Shown: piece by piece, positions 1 to 9,240 of the stretch
Numbering within the stretch: position 1 is the first letter of the stretch
Layout of the letters: each line of letters opens with the position of its first letter
Assembly: GCA_902596745.1 (NCBI GenBank)
Contig: CACJUZ010000001.1
Span: 1-64,000 of the forward strand
Direction of reading: 5' to 3'
From: an uncultured Pelagibacteraceae bacterium
GTDB taxonomy: Bacteria; Pseudomonadota; Alphaproteobacteria; Pelagibacterales; Pelagibacteraceae
DNA: 64,000 bases
Position numbers and translations under genes: made by a program
Notes under the pieces: generated by a model
Told to the model about the DNA's origin: nothing
What the model saw: only the letters and a program-made list of their open reading frames with translations
Database searches by the model: none

Positions 1-267
1 TAAATTTAACTTAAGAATATCTTCATGAATAACAAATAAATTTTTATTATTTTTAAAAATATCTCTTAGATGCTGCACAAATTTTTTATCTTTTTCAATA
101 CAAATTAATTTATTTGGCATCGAATTTAAAATTTTTAATGTTAAATTTCCAGTTCCAGCCCCTATCTCAACTACTTCTTTATTTTTTAACGAAACTAATG
201 AAAGAATTTTTTTGATTATATTTTTATCTATTAAAAGATTTTGACCTAATGATTTTTTAAATCTCAT
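1..267 (-). CDS. ksgA: 16S rRNA adenine dimethyltransferase KsgA/RsmA (partial, 5' end only)
   Basis: The first 89 codons are present; the gene runs off the left edge. RsmA dimethylates two adjacent adenines near the 3' end of 16S rRNA late in small-subunit assembly, using S-adenosylmethionine. The N-terminus shows the family signature RFKKSLGQN followed by NLLIDKNII, then the SAM-binding loop VEIGAGTGNLT and the acidic motif CIEKD that binds the SAM ribose. The ATG at 265-267 shares one base with the pdxA stop (TAATG arrangement), so translation is probably coupled to pdxA. The pdxA-ksgA order is common in Proteobacteria. The C-terminal half cannot be judged. Confidence 0.9.
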   Translation of the reverse strand, partial: MRFKKSLGQNLLIDKNIIKKILSLVSLKNKEVVEIGAGTGNLTLKILNSMPNKLICIEKDKKFVQHLRDIFKNNKNLFVIHEDILKLNL

Positions 268-1214
268 TAATTTAAATTGGATATTATCTCAATACATCTA
301 TTAAGGCTTTGTGGACTAGATATATTTTTTTTCTTTTTATCTTCTGCGACTCCATGATCTGGAGACATTCTTATATATGGTAATCCTAGTGTAATATTTA
401 CAGCGTCAAATCCAAATAAAGCTTTAAATGGTGCTAAAACTTGATCGTGATACATACCAACAACTACATCAAACTTCTTCAAATTATCTTTAATAAAAAT
501 GGTGTCAGATGAATATGGACCAGAAATATTAAATCTATTTTTTAATTTTATAATTGCAGGTAAAATTAGTTTTTTCTCCTCTGAGTGTTTGTTAAATTCA
601 AAATTATGCGGATTTAAACCTAAAACTGCAATTTTTGGCTTTTTCTTAAAATATTTTTGATAATAGCTATTTAAAGTATTAATTTTTCTCATTAATAGGT
701 CTTTTTTAACAAATTTTGATATTTGTTTAACTTTAATATGAGTAGTTAATGGAACTACAGATAATTTTTTATTGTATATAATCATTACTTCAGATTTTAA
801 AACTTTATTCTTCTTTGCTAAGAATTCTGTAATACCTACAATTTTATTTTCGAAAACATTTTTTTTGTTTATGGGACAATTAATGATACCTTTTAATTTT
901 TTTTGTAAACAAAATTTATGGCCAATATCAAAACATTTTTTTACATATACTTTTGTATTTCTTGGATCTACAAAAAAAGGGTTTTTAAATTTTAAAGGAA
1001 CATCGTAAACATGTAAAATTTTTCCAAATTTTTTCACGTCCTCTATTTTTTTTATTTTTTTTAATTTTCTATTCAATTTTAAAATTTTTAGTTGAGCATA
1101 AAGTAAATCATAGTTACCTATTATTATAGCTTTACTTTTAAAGGCTTTTGATTTCCCCAATATTTCTGAATTTATACTGTTAGGTTCGCCTAAAATAATT
1201 CCAAATTTATTCAT
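267..1214 (-). CDS. pdxA: 4-hydroxythreonine-4-phosphate dehydrogenase PdxA
   Basis: PdxA oxidises 4-phosphohydroxy-L-threonine in the DXP-dependent route to pyridoxal 5'-phosphate. The 315-residue protein has the three expected metal-ligand histidine contexts: PLTTHIKV, LGLNPHNF and MYHDQVLAPFK (His256). It also has the C-terminal signature TLGLPYIRMSPDHG near residues 275-288. Length is typical (about 320-330). The GEPNSINSE start corresponds to the usual GDPxGIGPE, with the glycines altered, a mild divergence. It overlaps surA upstream by 8 nt and ksgA downstream by 1 nt, placing it in the lptF-lptG-lptD-surA-pdxA-ksgA operon. Confidence 0.93.
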   Translation of the reverse strand: MNKFGIILGEPNSINSEILGKSKAFKSKAIIIGNYDLLYAQLKILKLNRKLKKIKKIEDVKKFGKILHVYDVPLKFKNPFFVDPRNTKVYVKKCFDIGHKFCLQKKLKGIINCPINKKNVFENKIVGITEFLAKKNKVLKSEVMIIYNKKLSVVPLTTHIKVKQISKFVKKDLLMRKINTLNSYYQKYFKKKPKIAVLGLNPHNFEFNKHSEEKKLILPAIIKLKNRFNISGPYSSDTIFIKDNLKKFDVVVGMYHDQVLAPFKALFGFDAVNITLGLPYIRMSPDHGVAEDKKKKNISSPQSLNRCIEIISNLN

Positions 1215-2136
1215 TTATTTCAATATAAGATTTTTTTTCTAAATCTAAAAAATGAGAGTCAGAGAAAATAGTTAATTTTTCCTCCTTCTTTTTATTAATT
1301 ATATTTCTTTCAATTTTTGCAAGGTTTAAATAATTTTGATTTAAAGTTCTTTTATCATTTAGTTTTATAATAACAATAGTGTTGTTAATTTCAATCGGAT
1401 CTGAAATTCCTAATTTTTCTAATTTAAGTATCTCATTTAAATATTTTTTTGAAATTGATTTCGAAGCAACCCAACCTATTGACCCCCCTTTAGCTGAAGA
1501 GACTGAGCTACTATATACTGTGGCAGTTTTTTCAAAACCAATTTGTTGGATACTTTTTTTTACAGTCTCTAATTTATTTGAGTCCCAGTTTTCTAAAACT
1601 ATCTCAGATAAATTAAATTCATCTATTTCTTTTTTTTCTGCAATCTGTTTATTTAATTCAGATTTTATTAATTCTTCGTCTATATCTAGTTGCTTTTTAT
1701 ATAATGAATAAATTAAAGTGTTCCATTTAAAACTTACTATAACACCATCTAAAAATACTTTATAGTTTGCTCCATATCTTTTAAAATGTTCCTCTAAGCT
1801 CATATTTTCAAGTCCGAGATTTTTTTCTACACCAGCAATATATCTATTTACATCAGATTGATTGTAATTTTTAATTTTGTATTTTTTTACTTCGGTTTTC
1901 TTTATTAAGTTTTTTTTCAAACTTGCAAATGCAATAGCCTGTAAGTTTTTCAACTCATCTTTGTTCGCTGTTCTATTGGATAAAGCTAAAATTGTATTTA
2001 TTTCATTTATTACATCATAATTTGTAATTATTTCATTTCCTATCTTGGCAACAATTTTATCACTGATACTAGAAAATGATTGGCTTGATAAATATGAGAA
2101 AATAATTATAAAAAAAAAAATTGATTTAATTTTCAT
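1207..2136 (-). CDS. surA: SurA-type periplasmic chaperone / peptidyl-prolyl isomerase
   Basis: This is a secreted parvulin-family chaperone expected to escort outer-membrane proteins, including LptD, across the periplasm. Residues 1-22 form a hydrophobic signal peptide. Residues 25-150 are the SurA N-terminal chaperone domain, starting with DKIVAKIGNEIITNYDV. Residues 165-265 form a single parvulin-like (rotamase) domain with the motif GGSIGWVASKSISKKY. At 309 residues it carries one rotamase domain, whereas E. coli SurA (about 428) has two; one-domain versions are usual in alphaproteobacteria. It begins directly after the lptD stop codon, so client and chaperone are co-expressed. Confidence 0.85.
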   Translation of the reverse strand: MKIKSIFFFIIIFSYLSSQSFSSISDKIVAKIGNEIITNYDVINEINTILALSNRTANKDELKNLQAIAFASLKKNLIKKTEVKKYKIKNYNQSDVNRYIAGVEKNLGLENMSLEEHFKRYGANYKVFLDGVIVSFKWNTLIYSLYKKQLDIDEELIKSELNKQIAEKKEIDEFNLSEIVLENWDSNKLETVKKSIQQIGFEKTATVYSSSVSSAKGGSIGWVASKSISKKYLNEILKLEKLGISDPIEINNTIVIIKLNDKRTLNQNYLNLAKIERNIINKKKEEKLTIFSDSHFLDLEKKSYIEINE

Positions 2137-4473
2137 TTATTTTGCAGGGGTTTTAATTGTTCCTAATGGGGTAAAAGTAACTTTGAAGATTAAGGAGTCT
2201 TCAGGCTCCAAGTCTCTATCTCTATAAAATTCTCTTCGGAAAGCAACACCAGCTCTTAAACAATCGTTAATATATTCATAGCTTAAATCATAAAATTCTG
2301 CTGAATTTGTAAGTAGATTTCTTTTTGCTCCTAATGAAACTAAACCATTATTAAAATTAAATCCTGCCTTTGTTTCTAGGTACTTTGAATTTCCGATATG
2401 CTGATCTTCTTCTAAGAATGTTAAATTAAAATTTGTTTTGGGATAAACTAAACCTAAATCAATTTGATTTTTATTAAAATTTTTTAAATTTTGGTCAATT
2501 AAAAAATTACTAGTTATATTTATATTATCACTTATATTTAGAGAAGCTTCTCCCATTATATCTGACATTTTTTCATTCAATGTTGATTTTGATGGCATAT
2601 CTCGATTTTCTTCAGCACTAATTATTTGACCAAGACTAAACTTTAGTTGTTCACCTTTAATTTCTTTATTCTCATTTAAATTATTTATTTTAAAATCGAA
2701 TCCTAAACTCACACTAGAACCTGTATCTACATTATCCATGGTATTTATTTTATTTAATTTATATAAATCCGAGTAGCCTAAAATAATTGACTCCTTAGAC
2801 AAATTTCTAGAGTCATTAGGAGATAATTTGACTAACATTTTAGGTTTGAAAATATTTAATTTGTTATTATCTATAAATTTAAATAATCCTAATTCTGATT
2901 TAAATCCTAAGGCTCCATAAAACTCTGATACAGAATTATCAGTTTTGTAATCTTCTGTATTTTTAGCTTTATAATTAATATTTTTTATTAAACCTAAAAA
3001 TTCATTTTCAAATCCAAATTTATTTACCCAAGCATTTGAAACCCAATTAAATTCATTAGAGATAATATCAATTTGTTTGTCTACATCAAAATTTTTAACC
3101 CGTAACTCTGATTTTAAATCTACTATGCCAAAATTGTCGCTCATTAATATATTTTTTTCTAGTGAAGAATGTGGATAAATAAACTCAAATCTTTCATTAC
3201 CAGTTTTTGAAAGATTTTCAAAAGCTGAGACGCTTGTATTAAAAAACAAATCATTTCTTTGGTAACTATAATCAACTGAATTTTTTACTGTATCCTCTAA
3301 ATAGTCGACTAAAGAAGTTTGTAACTTATTCACTTTAGGATAAGTGCTATTTGAAACATGTTGTAAATTTATTTCAAGATCACTTGAAGTATCTGACTTC
3401 TCAATAAGAGATGTATAAAATTTAGTAAAAAAATGTGTTCTTGATCCTGGAGTTTTTGAACCAGTCTTTTTTTTGTATCCCTCAGTATATCCTGTATCGA
3501 CTAATAAGGATGAATTAGCAAAGTCTTGTCTATATTCTGCAAGATACAAGGGTTCATTACTAGAGTGAATTCTAGGTGTAAAAGTAATATCTTTATCTTT
3601 AGCTATATTCCAAAAATATGGCAATTCTATCCCAGCACCAATATTTGTACTATTAGTAAATGTTGGAATTAGAAATCCAGATCTTCTGTCAACTGTTGGA
3701 TCGGGATGTGAAAATTTTGGAAAATAAAAAATTGGAAAATCATATATTTTTAAAAGTGCTCTATCATAATAAATTGTTTTTTTGGAACTATTATGTCTAA
3801 TTTTTCTAGCTCTTAGCTCCCAAGGAGGACACTTTTCATTTTCTCTAAATTCACAATAAGTTAAAACTCCTTTTTGAACGGATGTTACATTTTCATTTAT
3901 TAAAATACTATTAGCAAATATTCTAGGATTATTTCTTTTGTCTGTCTTTAAACTATCATCATTAAAAAAAATTTTTGCATCTGAACCTATAATTTTTTTC
4001 TCTCTTTCATTAATATAAAGTTCATTGAATTTATAAATATTATTATTTTTATCCTCTAGTTTAATATTGCCTTTTGAAAATAAAATATTTTTTAATGAAT
4101 CATAACTAAACATATTTACAAAAAATACATTCCCATCTGGATCCAAAATTTTCGTTGGAAAATCTGATTTAATTATCTTGTTTTTATTATCAAAAACCAC
4201 GTTATTACTTTCTAACTGATAATTTTCACTAGTAATTATTTTTGTTAATCCTATACTATTTAATAAATCTAAATTTTTTGAATAATTAGCCTCATCCGCT
4301 TTAAGGATATTATTATTGTCATCTATAGCTTTAATATTACCTTTAAAAGTTACTTTTGATTCCTTTTTGTCTAATTTGACAGTGGTTGAACTTATTTCTA
4401 AATTTTTACCGAATAAATTGGGTATAAAAAGAAGAATAAAAAATAATTGAATTATAAAAAATTTATTTTTCAT
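2137..4473 (-). CDS. lptD: LPS-assembly outer-membrane protein LptD
   Basis: LptD is the beta-barrel that, with LptE, inserts lipopolysaccharide into the outer leaflet. The 778-residue protein has a signal peptide (residues 1-22, cleavage after NLFG). An OstA/LptA-like beta-jellyroll domain follows, roughly residues 25-200, with repeats such as KVTFKGNIKAIDDNNNILKA. The rest is the barrel domain, with the family motif IPTFTNSTNIGAGIELPYFW near 270-290. Cysteine pairs occur around residue 213 (TYCEF, EKCPPW) and near the C-terminus (NDCLRAG), consistent with the disulphides that mature LptD needs. It lies between lptG and surA. Its presence implies an LPS-containing outer membrane. Confidence 0.93.
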   Translation of the reverse strand: MKNKFFIIQLFFILLFIPNLFGKNLEISSTTVKLDKKESKVTFKGNIKAIDDNNNILKADEANYSKNLDLLNSIGLTKIITSENYQLESNNVVFDNKNKIIKSDFPTKILDPDGNVFFVNMFSYDSLKNILFSKGNIKLEDKNNNIYKFNELYINEREKKIIGSDAKIFFNDDSLKTDKRNNPRIFANSILINENVTSVQKGVLTYCEFRENEKCPPWELRARKIRHNSSKKTIYYDRALLKIYDFPIFYFPKFSHPDPTVDRRSGFLIPTFTNSTNIGAGIELPYFWNIAKDKDITFTPRIHSSNEPLYLAEYRQDFANSSLLVDTGYTEGYKKKTGSKTPGSRTHFFTKFYTSLIEKSDTSSDLEINLQHVSNSTYPKVNKLQTSLVDYLEDTVKNSVDYSYQRNDLFFNTSVSAFENLSKTGNERFEFIYPHSSLEKNILMSDNFGIVDLKSELRVKNFDVDKQIDIISNEFNWVSNAWVNKFGFENEFLGLIKNINYKAKNTEDYKTDNSVSEFYGALGFKSELGLFKFIDNNKLNIFKPKMLVKLSPNDSRNLSKESIILGYSDLYKLNKINTMDNVDTGSSVSLGFDFKINNLNENKEIKGEQLKFSLGQIISAEENRDMPSKSTLNEKMSDIMGEASLNISDNINITSNFLIDQNLKNFNKNQIDLGLVYPKTNFNLTFLEEDQHIGNSKYLETKAGFNFNNGLVSLGAKRNLLTNSAEFYDLSYEYINDCLRAGVAFRREFYRDRDLEPEDSLIFKVTFTPLGTIKTPAK

Positions 4474-5554
4474 TTATTTGAAGCAAACCAATGCTATTTA
4501 TTAAACCAATGATAATTATAGGTATCCAAACTGATATTTCAGGCGAGATTCTGTCTGACTTCCCCAATGCTACAGATAAGTCTTTCATGTAATAAATAAT
4601 GGCACACGTCAGAACTGCGATCATTAAATAATTTATGTTGTTTGAATTCCTTTTATTTATAGTGAAAATTGCCGCTAAAACAGTCATTAAAGCTAAAAAA
4701 AACGGCAGCGCAAAGAAAGAGTTAATTTTTTCTGAAATTATAATTTTTTCATAACCTCTTAAAATTAAATTTTCTTTTTCTGTTAATAATTCAAAAAAAG
4801 AAATCGTATCAAGATTTTTAAAAAGGTTATTAAGTTTTTCAACATTATAAAATGAAATAAACTCTAAATTATTTCTTTTCTTAATATTGATATTACCTTC
4901 ATCATCAAACGTGAATATTTTTGGATTTTTAATTTTCCATTTATTAGTAGATATATCAGCTTTCTCGGCTTCAATTCTTTGTGATATGATATTTTTTTGA
5001 GAAATAATATTTATTGAAAGATCTATTAAGTTACTATTTTCTAACCTGTCAGCGTTAATAATATATAAATTATTTTTCTTAGTTTCTTTTATCCAAACGC
5101 CATTTCGATTAATTGTTACAAGGTGATCTGTATCTTTTGAATAGTTGGACTTAGTTTTTTCGTAATACCTTACCATATCAGAGGTTACTGGATTTATAAT
5201 AATTAAAATTACCAGCCCCCAAAAAAAAGATAAAAAACTTATTAATGCAATTATTTTAGCATTAGAGTATCCAAAAACTTTCAATGTAAGCAGTTCATTA
5301 TTTTGTTTTATAGAAATAAAGAACCACATTGCAGATATAAAAATTATGAAAGGCATTAAATTGATAAAAATTAAATTTGGAATATAGGATAAAGTCAAAA
5401 TTACTGGAAGAAATAAACTTTCTCCAGACCCTTTAAAAAATTCTACCTCTTCAAATAAATTAAGAATTAATCCTAAACAAAATGAAATAAAAATACCGTT
5501 TATTAAAACTTTAGAATAACTTGAAATTAAATAATTATTAATTTTATTATTCAT
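4463..5554 (-). CDS. lptG: LPS export permease LptG (YjgP/YjgQ family)
   Basis: LptG is one of two inner-membrane permeases of the LptB2FG transporter that extracts LPS from the inner membrane. The protein has the family topology: N-terminal membrane helices, a periplasmic beta-jellyroll domain (about residues 125-265) and C-terminal helices. I place the start at the ATG at 5554 (MNNKINNYL, 363 aa) because it overlaps the lptF stop in an ATGA arrangement. An in-frame TTG at 5569 would add five residues. The 3' end overlaps lptD by 11 nt. It is assigned LptG rather than LptF by being second in the lptF-lptG pair; sequence alone hardly separates the two paralogues. Confidence 0.88.
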   Translation of the reverse strand: MNNKINNYLISSYSKVLINGIFISFCLGLILNLFEEVEFFKGSGESLFLPVILTLSYIPNLIFINLMPFIIFISAMWFFISIKQNNELLTLKVFGYSNAKIIALISFLSFFWGLVILIIINPVTSDMVRYYEKTKSNYSKDTDHLVTINRNGVWIKETKKNNLYIINADRLENSNLIDLSINIISQKNIISQRIEAEKADISTNKWKIKNPKIFTFDDEGNINIKKRNNLEFISFYNVEKLNNLFKNLDTISFFELLTEKENLILRGYEKIIISEKINSFFALPFFLALMTVLAAIFTINKRNSNNINYLMIAVLTCAIIYYMKDLSVALGKSDRISPEISVWIPIIIIGLINSIGLLQINEK

Positions 5555-6693
5555 TTTAGTTCTTTCCAAAATTTTTTAATTAATACAACGTATAGCAAAG
5601 GAAACAACAAAAATGGTGTAAGAAAATAAGTATAAAAACCAAATTTAGAAATTCCAGAGTATCTTACTAATAATTCAGACAGAACAAGTAATATAAAACT
5701 TAGTATGAAAAAAAAATATCTATTAATTATTTTTGATTTTTTATTTTTTGTATAAATAAGCATAAATGAAATTAGAACTGCAACCAAAGGTATGTATAAA
5801 GGCATAAGAATTCGCCTAGAAAAAGTTTCTATAACAATTGCTATATTATCTTTAGGACAGTTTTTTACATATTCATCAGAAATTTGATTATAGTAGTGAT
5901 TTTTCAAACAACTTAATATTTTATAAGTAGAGGTTTCTTGAATTTTTACATCCTTAATTACTCTATTGTCTAAATTGTTAAAGTTCAGAAGAGTTTTATT
6001 AAATTGGATTATTCTTACAGTATTATCTTTTTCAAATGACTGAATTATACCTTTTTCTAATATAATTTTATTTTTGTTAATTATTCCTCTTTCAGCAATA
6101 ACTGTTTTATTTTTAGATGAAGAATTTTCTGGTAATAAACTATTAAGATTATTACTATCGTCTTTAATAAAAATATTTTTAATGATGTTGTCTTTTTTTT
6201 CACCTACATAAAAAGTTAAACCTTTAAAAGCATCAGAAAAAGCATTAGGTTTAATAAGATTTGTTACAGTATCCACACCGGATTGTTTTACAAGGCTCCT
6301 TGATTTATTAAGAGCGGTTGGGGTTATAATTGTTGAAAAAATTACATAAAAAAAAAATATAAATAAAGAAATTAGAAAAAATAAATTTGTTATTTTTGAT
6401 TTAGAAATACCTGAGGTCCATAATACTAACAACTCACTTTGCCTTTCTAATTTGATTATTGTTAACACCAAAGCTAGCAAAAAGCTTAATGGAATAAATT
6501 TTGTCATTATATTTGTTAAGTTTAATAAAGAGTAAACAAAGTAAGTAGATGTGGAATATCCACTGTCGACAATCAAATCTAAGAAGTTTACCGCTCTAAC
6601 AGTCCAAGCTATTAGGGAAAGAGAAAACAATATCAGAATAAAAGACTTTATTAATTCAAGAGATATATAGTTATAAATTTTGTTTTTAAACAT
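5551..6693 (-). CDS. lptF: LPS export permease LptF (YjgP/YjgQ family)
   Basis: LptF is the partner permease of LptG in the LPS extraction complex. The sequence opens with an amphipathic segment (NYISLELIKSF) and an RAVNFLDLIVDSG segment after the first membrane helix, as is usual for YjgP/YjgQ proteins. Helices flank a periplasmic domain (about residues 125-270), and three helices close the protein. I prefer the ATG at 6693 (MFKNKIYNY, 380 aa) over an in-frame TTG at 6720. It is the first gene of the minus-strand LPS operon, diverging from pepA across a spacer of about 130 bp that must hold both promoters. Confidence 0.88.
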   Translation of the reverse strand: MFKNKIYNYISLELIKSFILILFSLSLIAWTVRAVNFLDLIVDSGYSTSTYFVYSLLNLTNIMTKFIPLSFLLALVLTIIKLERQSELLVLWTSGISKSKITNLFFLISLFIFFFYVIFSTIITPTALNKSRSLVKQSGVDTVTNLIKPNAFSDAFKGLTFYVGEKKDNIIKNIFIKDDSNNLNSLLPENSSSKNKTVIAERGIINKNKIILEKGIIQSFEKDNTVRIIQFNKTLLNFNNLDNRVIKDVKIQETSTYKILSCLKNHYYNQISDEYVKNCPKDNIAIVIETFSRRILMPLYIPLVAVLISFMLIYTKNKKSKIINRYFFFILSFILLVLSELLVRYSGISKFGFYTYFLTPFLLFPLLYVVLIKKFWKELK

Positions 6694-6823
6694 GGAAATA
6701 TACTGTATAAAATAATGCAACTTTGGAAAAAACTCAACCTATGATAGTAAAATATGATTAATATCCCATTGAAAACTGATATATTTGCACATATATACCT
6801 TTCGACTCTAATTATTTAAAATT
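6694..6823. promoter_or_regulatory. Divergent intergenic region between lptF and pepA
   Basis: This 130-bp AT-rich spacer is the only place where promoters for the leftward LPS operon and rightward pepA-ndk can lie. Several TATAAT-like hexamers are visible, but in such AT-rich DNA they are not discriminating. No ORF, hairpin or riboswitch-like structure was recognised. Confidence 0.4.
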
Positions 6824-8278
6824 ATGCCTGTAAAATTAAATTATTTAAAACAAACAAAAAACAATCCCTCTACAAATTTAGTCTTATTTTCAAATGATAA
6901 ATTTAACATGAGTGGCTTAAAAAAATACCTCTCGGACTCTGAATATTCTTACATTAATGATTTATTAAAATCATGCGATTTAAAAAAAAATTTATTCGTT
7001 TTTGAAGTCAGTTCAAAAAAAAAAATTGTTTTAGTATCAATAAAAAATAATCTAAAAACATCCGATATTGAAAGTTTAGGGGCAGAATTTTTTGGAAGAA
7101 TTAATAATGGTAAAAATAGTGAGTACTTAATAGCCTCAGATAGTATTTCAAGTAAATTTGAAAATTTACTAGGACATTTTCTATATGGACTTAAATTAAA
7201 ATCCTATGCATTTAACAAATATAAATCAAAAAAAGAAACTAGAGTTATTTCTTTAATTATAACAGGAAAAAACAAACCCTCCGAAAAAGCTCAACTTAAA
7301 TTTAAAGCTTTGGAAGAAGGAACATTTTTTGCTAGAGACTTGGTTTCTGAACCAGGAAACATTTTACATCCAGATGAGTACGTAAAAAGATTAACTACTC
7401 TTAGAAAATATGGTTTAAAAGTAAATGTTTATGATGAAAAAAAATTAAAAAAACTTGGAATGTTTGCTTTGCTTGGTGTTGGCCAAGGGAGTATAAGGGG
7501 TTCATATCTAGTCACAATGGAGTGGAATGGGGCAAAGAATAATTCTAAACCTTTAGCGTTTGTTGGTAAAGGCGTTTGTTTTGATACAGGTGGCTATTCA
7601 TTGAAACCAGCAAAATTTATGGAAGATATGACATATGATATGGCAGGATCAGCTACAGTGGTAGGATTAATGAAGAGTTTGGCACTAAGAAAAGCCAAAG
7701 TTAATGCAGTTGGAGTTGTTGGACTAGTAGAAAACATGGTAAGCGGAAATGCTCAAAGACCTGGAGATATTGTAAAATCTTATAGTGGAAAAACTATAGA
7801 AGTTTTAAATACAGATGCTGAAGGTAGATTAGTTTTAGCAGATGCGTTAACTTTTACAGAAAAAAAATATAAACCAAAATTTATAATTGATTTAGCAACT
7901 TTAACTGGCGCAATAATAGTTTGTTTAGGATCAGAATACGCTGGATTGTTTTCAAATGATGATAAACTATCTAAGCAAATTTTCGAAGCTGGTCAAAAAG
8001 TGGAAGAAAAAGTTTGGAGAATGCCTTTGCATAAAAATTATGACAAATTAATGAATTCTAAAAACGCAGATATGCAAAACATAAATTATGTTGGTGGAGC
8101 AGGCTCAACTACTGCAGCTCAATTTTTACAAAGATTTATTTTAAATAAAACTCCTTGGGCTCATTTAGATATAGCTGGAATGGCTTTTTCAAAATATGGT
8201 GGTGCTTTAAACTCTGGTGGAGCAACTGGTTTTGGAGTTAGACTGTTGAACCAGTTAATAGAAGAGAATTATGAGTAA
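6824..8278 (+). CDS. pepA: Leucyl aminopeptidase (M17 family)
   Basis: This cytosolic M17 aminopeptidase uses two metal ions to remove N-terminal residues from peptides. The C-terminal catalytic domain carries the invariant signature NTDAEGRLVLADAL (near residue 330). It also has the metal and active-site region GKGVCFDTGGYSLKP (near 245) and the MTYDMAGSATVVG segment. The N-terminal domain is divergent, as usual in the family, and the 484-residue length is standard. The gene overlaps ndk by 8 nt. In many Proteobacteria pepA faces lptF as it does here; the DNA polymerase chi gene holC that often follows pepA is absent. Confidence 0.94.
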   Translation: MPVKLNYLKQTKNNPSTNLVLFSNDKFNMSGLKKYLSDSEYSYINDLLKSCDLKKNLFVFEVSSKKKIVLVSIKNNLKTSDIESLGAEFFGRINNGKNSEYLIASDSISSKFENLLGHFLYGLKLKSYAFNKYKSKKETRVISLIITGKNKPSEKAQLKFKALEEGTFFARDLVSEPGNILHPDEYVKRLTTLRKYGLKVNVYDEKKLKKLGMFALLGVGQGSIRGSYLVTMEWNGAKNNSKPLAFVGKGVCFDTGGYSLKPAKFMEDMTYDMAGSATVVGLMKSLALRKAKVNAVGVVGLVENMVSGNAQRPGDIVKSYSGKTIEVLNTDAEGRLVLADALTFTEKKYKPKFIIDLATLTGAIIVCLGSEYAGLFSNDDKLSKQIFEAGQKVEEKVWRMPLHKNYDKLMNSKNADMQNINYVGGAGSTTAAQFLQRFILNKTPWAHLDIAGMAFSKYGGALNSGGATGFGVRLLNQLIEENYE

Positions 8279-8681
8279 TAACGAGAGAACTCTTTCAATT
8301 ATAAAACCTGATGCTATAGAAAGAAATTTATCTGAACAGATTAAATTAATTTTTACAAAAAATAATTTAACAATAATAGACTCAAAAAAACTTCATATTT
8401 CAAAAGATGAAGCTGCTGAGTTTTATAAAGTTCATCAATCTAAACCTTTTTATGATCAGTTATGCAATTATTTATCCTCTGGTCCAATAGAGGTAATAAT
8501 TTTAGAGGGAGAAAACGCCATATTAAAGAATAGAGAACTCATGGGGGCAACTGACCCTAAAAATGCTAAAGAGGGCACTATTAGGAAACTTTATGGCATT
8601 TCTATAGATAAAAACTCGGTTCATGGTTCTGACTCAGCAGGAAATGCTAAAACTGAAATTAACTTCTTTTTTAAAAAATAA
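8271..8681 (+). CDS. ndk: Nucleoside diphosphate kinase
   Basis: NDK transfers the gamma-phosphate between nucleoside triphosphates and diphosphates through a phospho-histidine. The sequence opens with RTLSIIKPDAIERN and shows MGATDPKNAKEGTIR. The catalytic histidine lies in NSVHGSDSAGNA, near residue 117. Its 136 residues are the normal bacterial size. The ATG at 8271 lies inside the pepA 3' end (8-nt overlap). Its stop is one base from the stop of convergent purN. Confidence 0.95.
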   Translation: MSNNERTLSIIKPDAIERNLSEQIKLIFTKNNLTIIDSKKLHISKDEAAEFYKVHQSKPFYDQLCNYLSSGPIEVIILEGENAILKNRELMGATDPKNAKEGTIRKLYGISIDKNSVHGSDSAGNAKTEINFFFKK

Positions 8682-8682
8682 A

Positions 8683-9240
8683 TTACCTAAATAATTTAAT
8701 AATAGCCTCAGAAAAAGCATTGTATTCAAGATTTTGTGTTTTTTTCTTTAGCGATTTGACATCATCTTTTTTATCAATATAAAAAGATCTCTTTAAGATT
8801 ATATTACCTTCGTCAAGTTTTTCGGTTACAAAATGAACTGTGCAACCAGTTTTTTTCTCTTGCTTTTTTAAAATATTTTCAAAAGTATTTAACCCTTTAA
8901 ATTTTGGTAGGAGTGATGGGTGTATATTCAAAATAGATTTTCCAAAAGAACGAATAAATCTTTTAGATAAAATTTTCATGTAACCAGCCAGTAAAATTAT
9001 ATTTATTTTTTTATTTTTTAATTGAGTTAATACTTTTTTTTCTGAAAGAGTATTTTTATTATCAAAAATGAAATACGGTATCGACCATTTTTTTGCAAAT
9101 TTAAGACCGTCAGCATATTTATTGCTACACACAATTAATTTTATCTTGATCGGAAAATTATAATTAAGCGAATTTAGAATAAGTTTTTTTAAATTAGTGC
9201 CTTTTCCTGAAATAAAAACACAAGTATTGATTTTTACCAT
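8683..9240 (-). CDS. purN: Phosphoribosylglycinamide formyltransferase PurN
   Basis: PurN is the folate-dependent GAR transformylase of de novo purine synthesis (10-formyl-THF donor). The catalytic core is visible: NIHPSLLPKFKGLNTFE (catalytic Asn and His near residue 105) and the downstream Asp in TEKLDEGNII. An N-terminal Rossmann-like strand with SGKGTNLKKLI binds the phosphate of GAR. At 185 residues it is slightly short (usual 190-215). It overlaps purM by 7 nt, giving a purM-purN operon that catalyses two nearby pathway steps. Confidence 0.93.
   Translation of the reverse strand: MVKINTCVFISGKGTNLKKLILNSLNYNFPIKIKLIVCSNKYADGLKFAKKWSIPYFIFDNKNTLSEKKVLTQLKNKKINIILLAGYMKILSKRFIRSFGKSILNIHPSLLPKFKGLNTFENILKKQEKKTGCTVHFVTEKLDEGNIILKRSFYIDKKDDVKSLKKKTQNLEYNAFSEAIIKLFR

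Noticed and set aside
1379-1711. 110-codon plus-strand ORF
   Set aside because: It lies antisense within surA, has low-complexity Ser/Phe/Ile composition and no recognisable domain; surA is clearly the coding strand.
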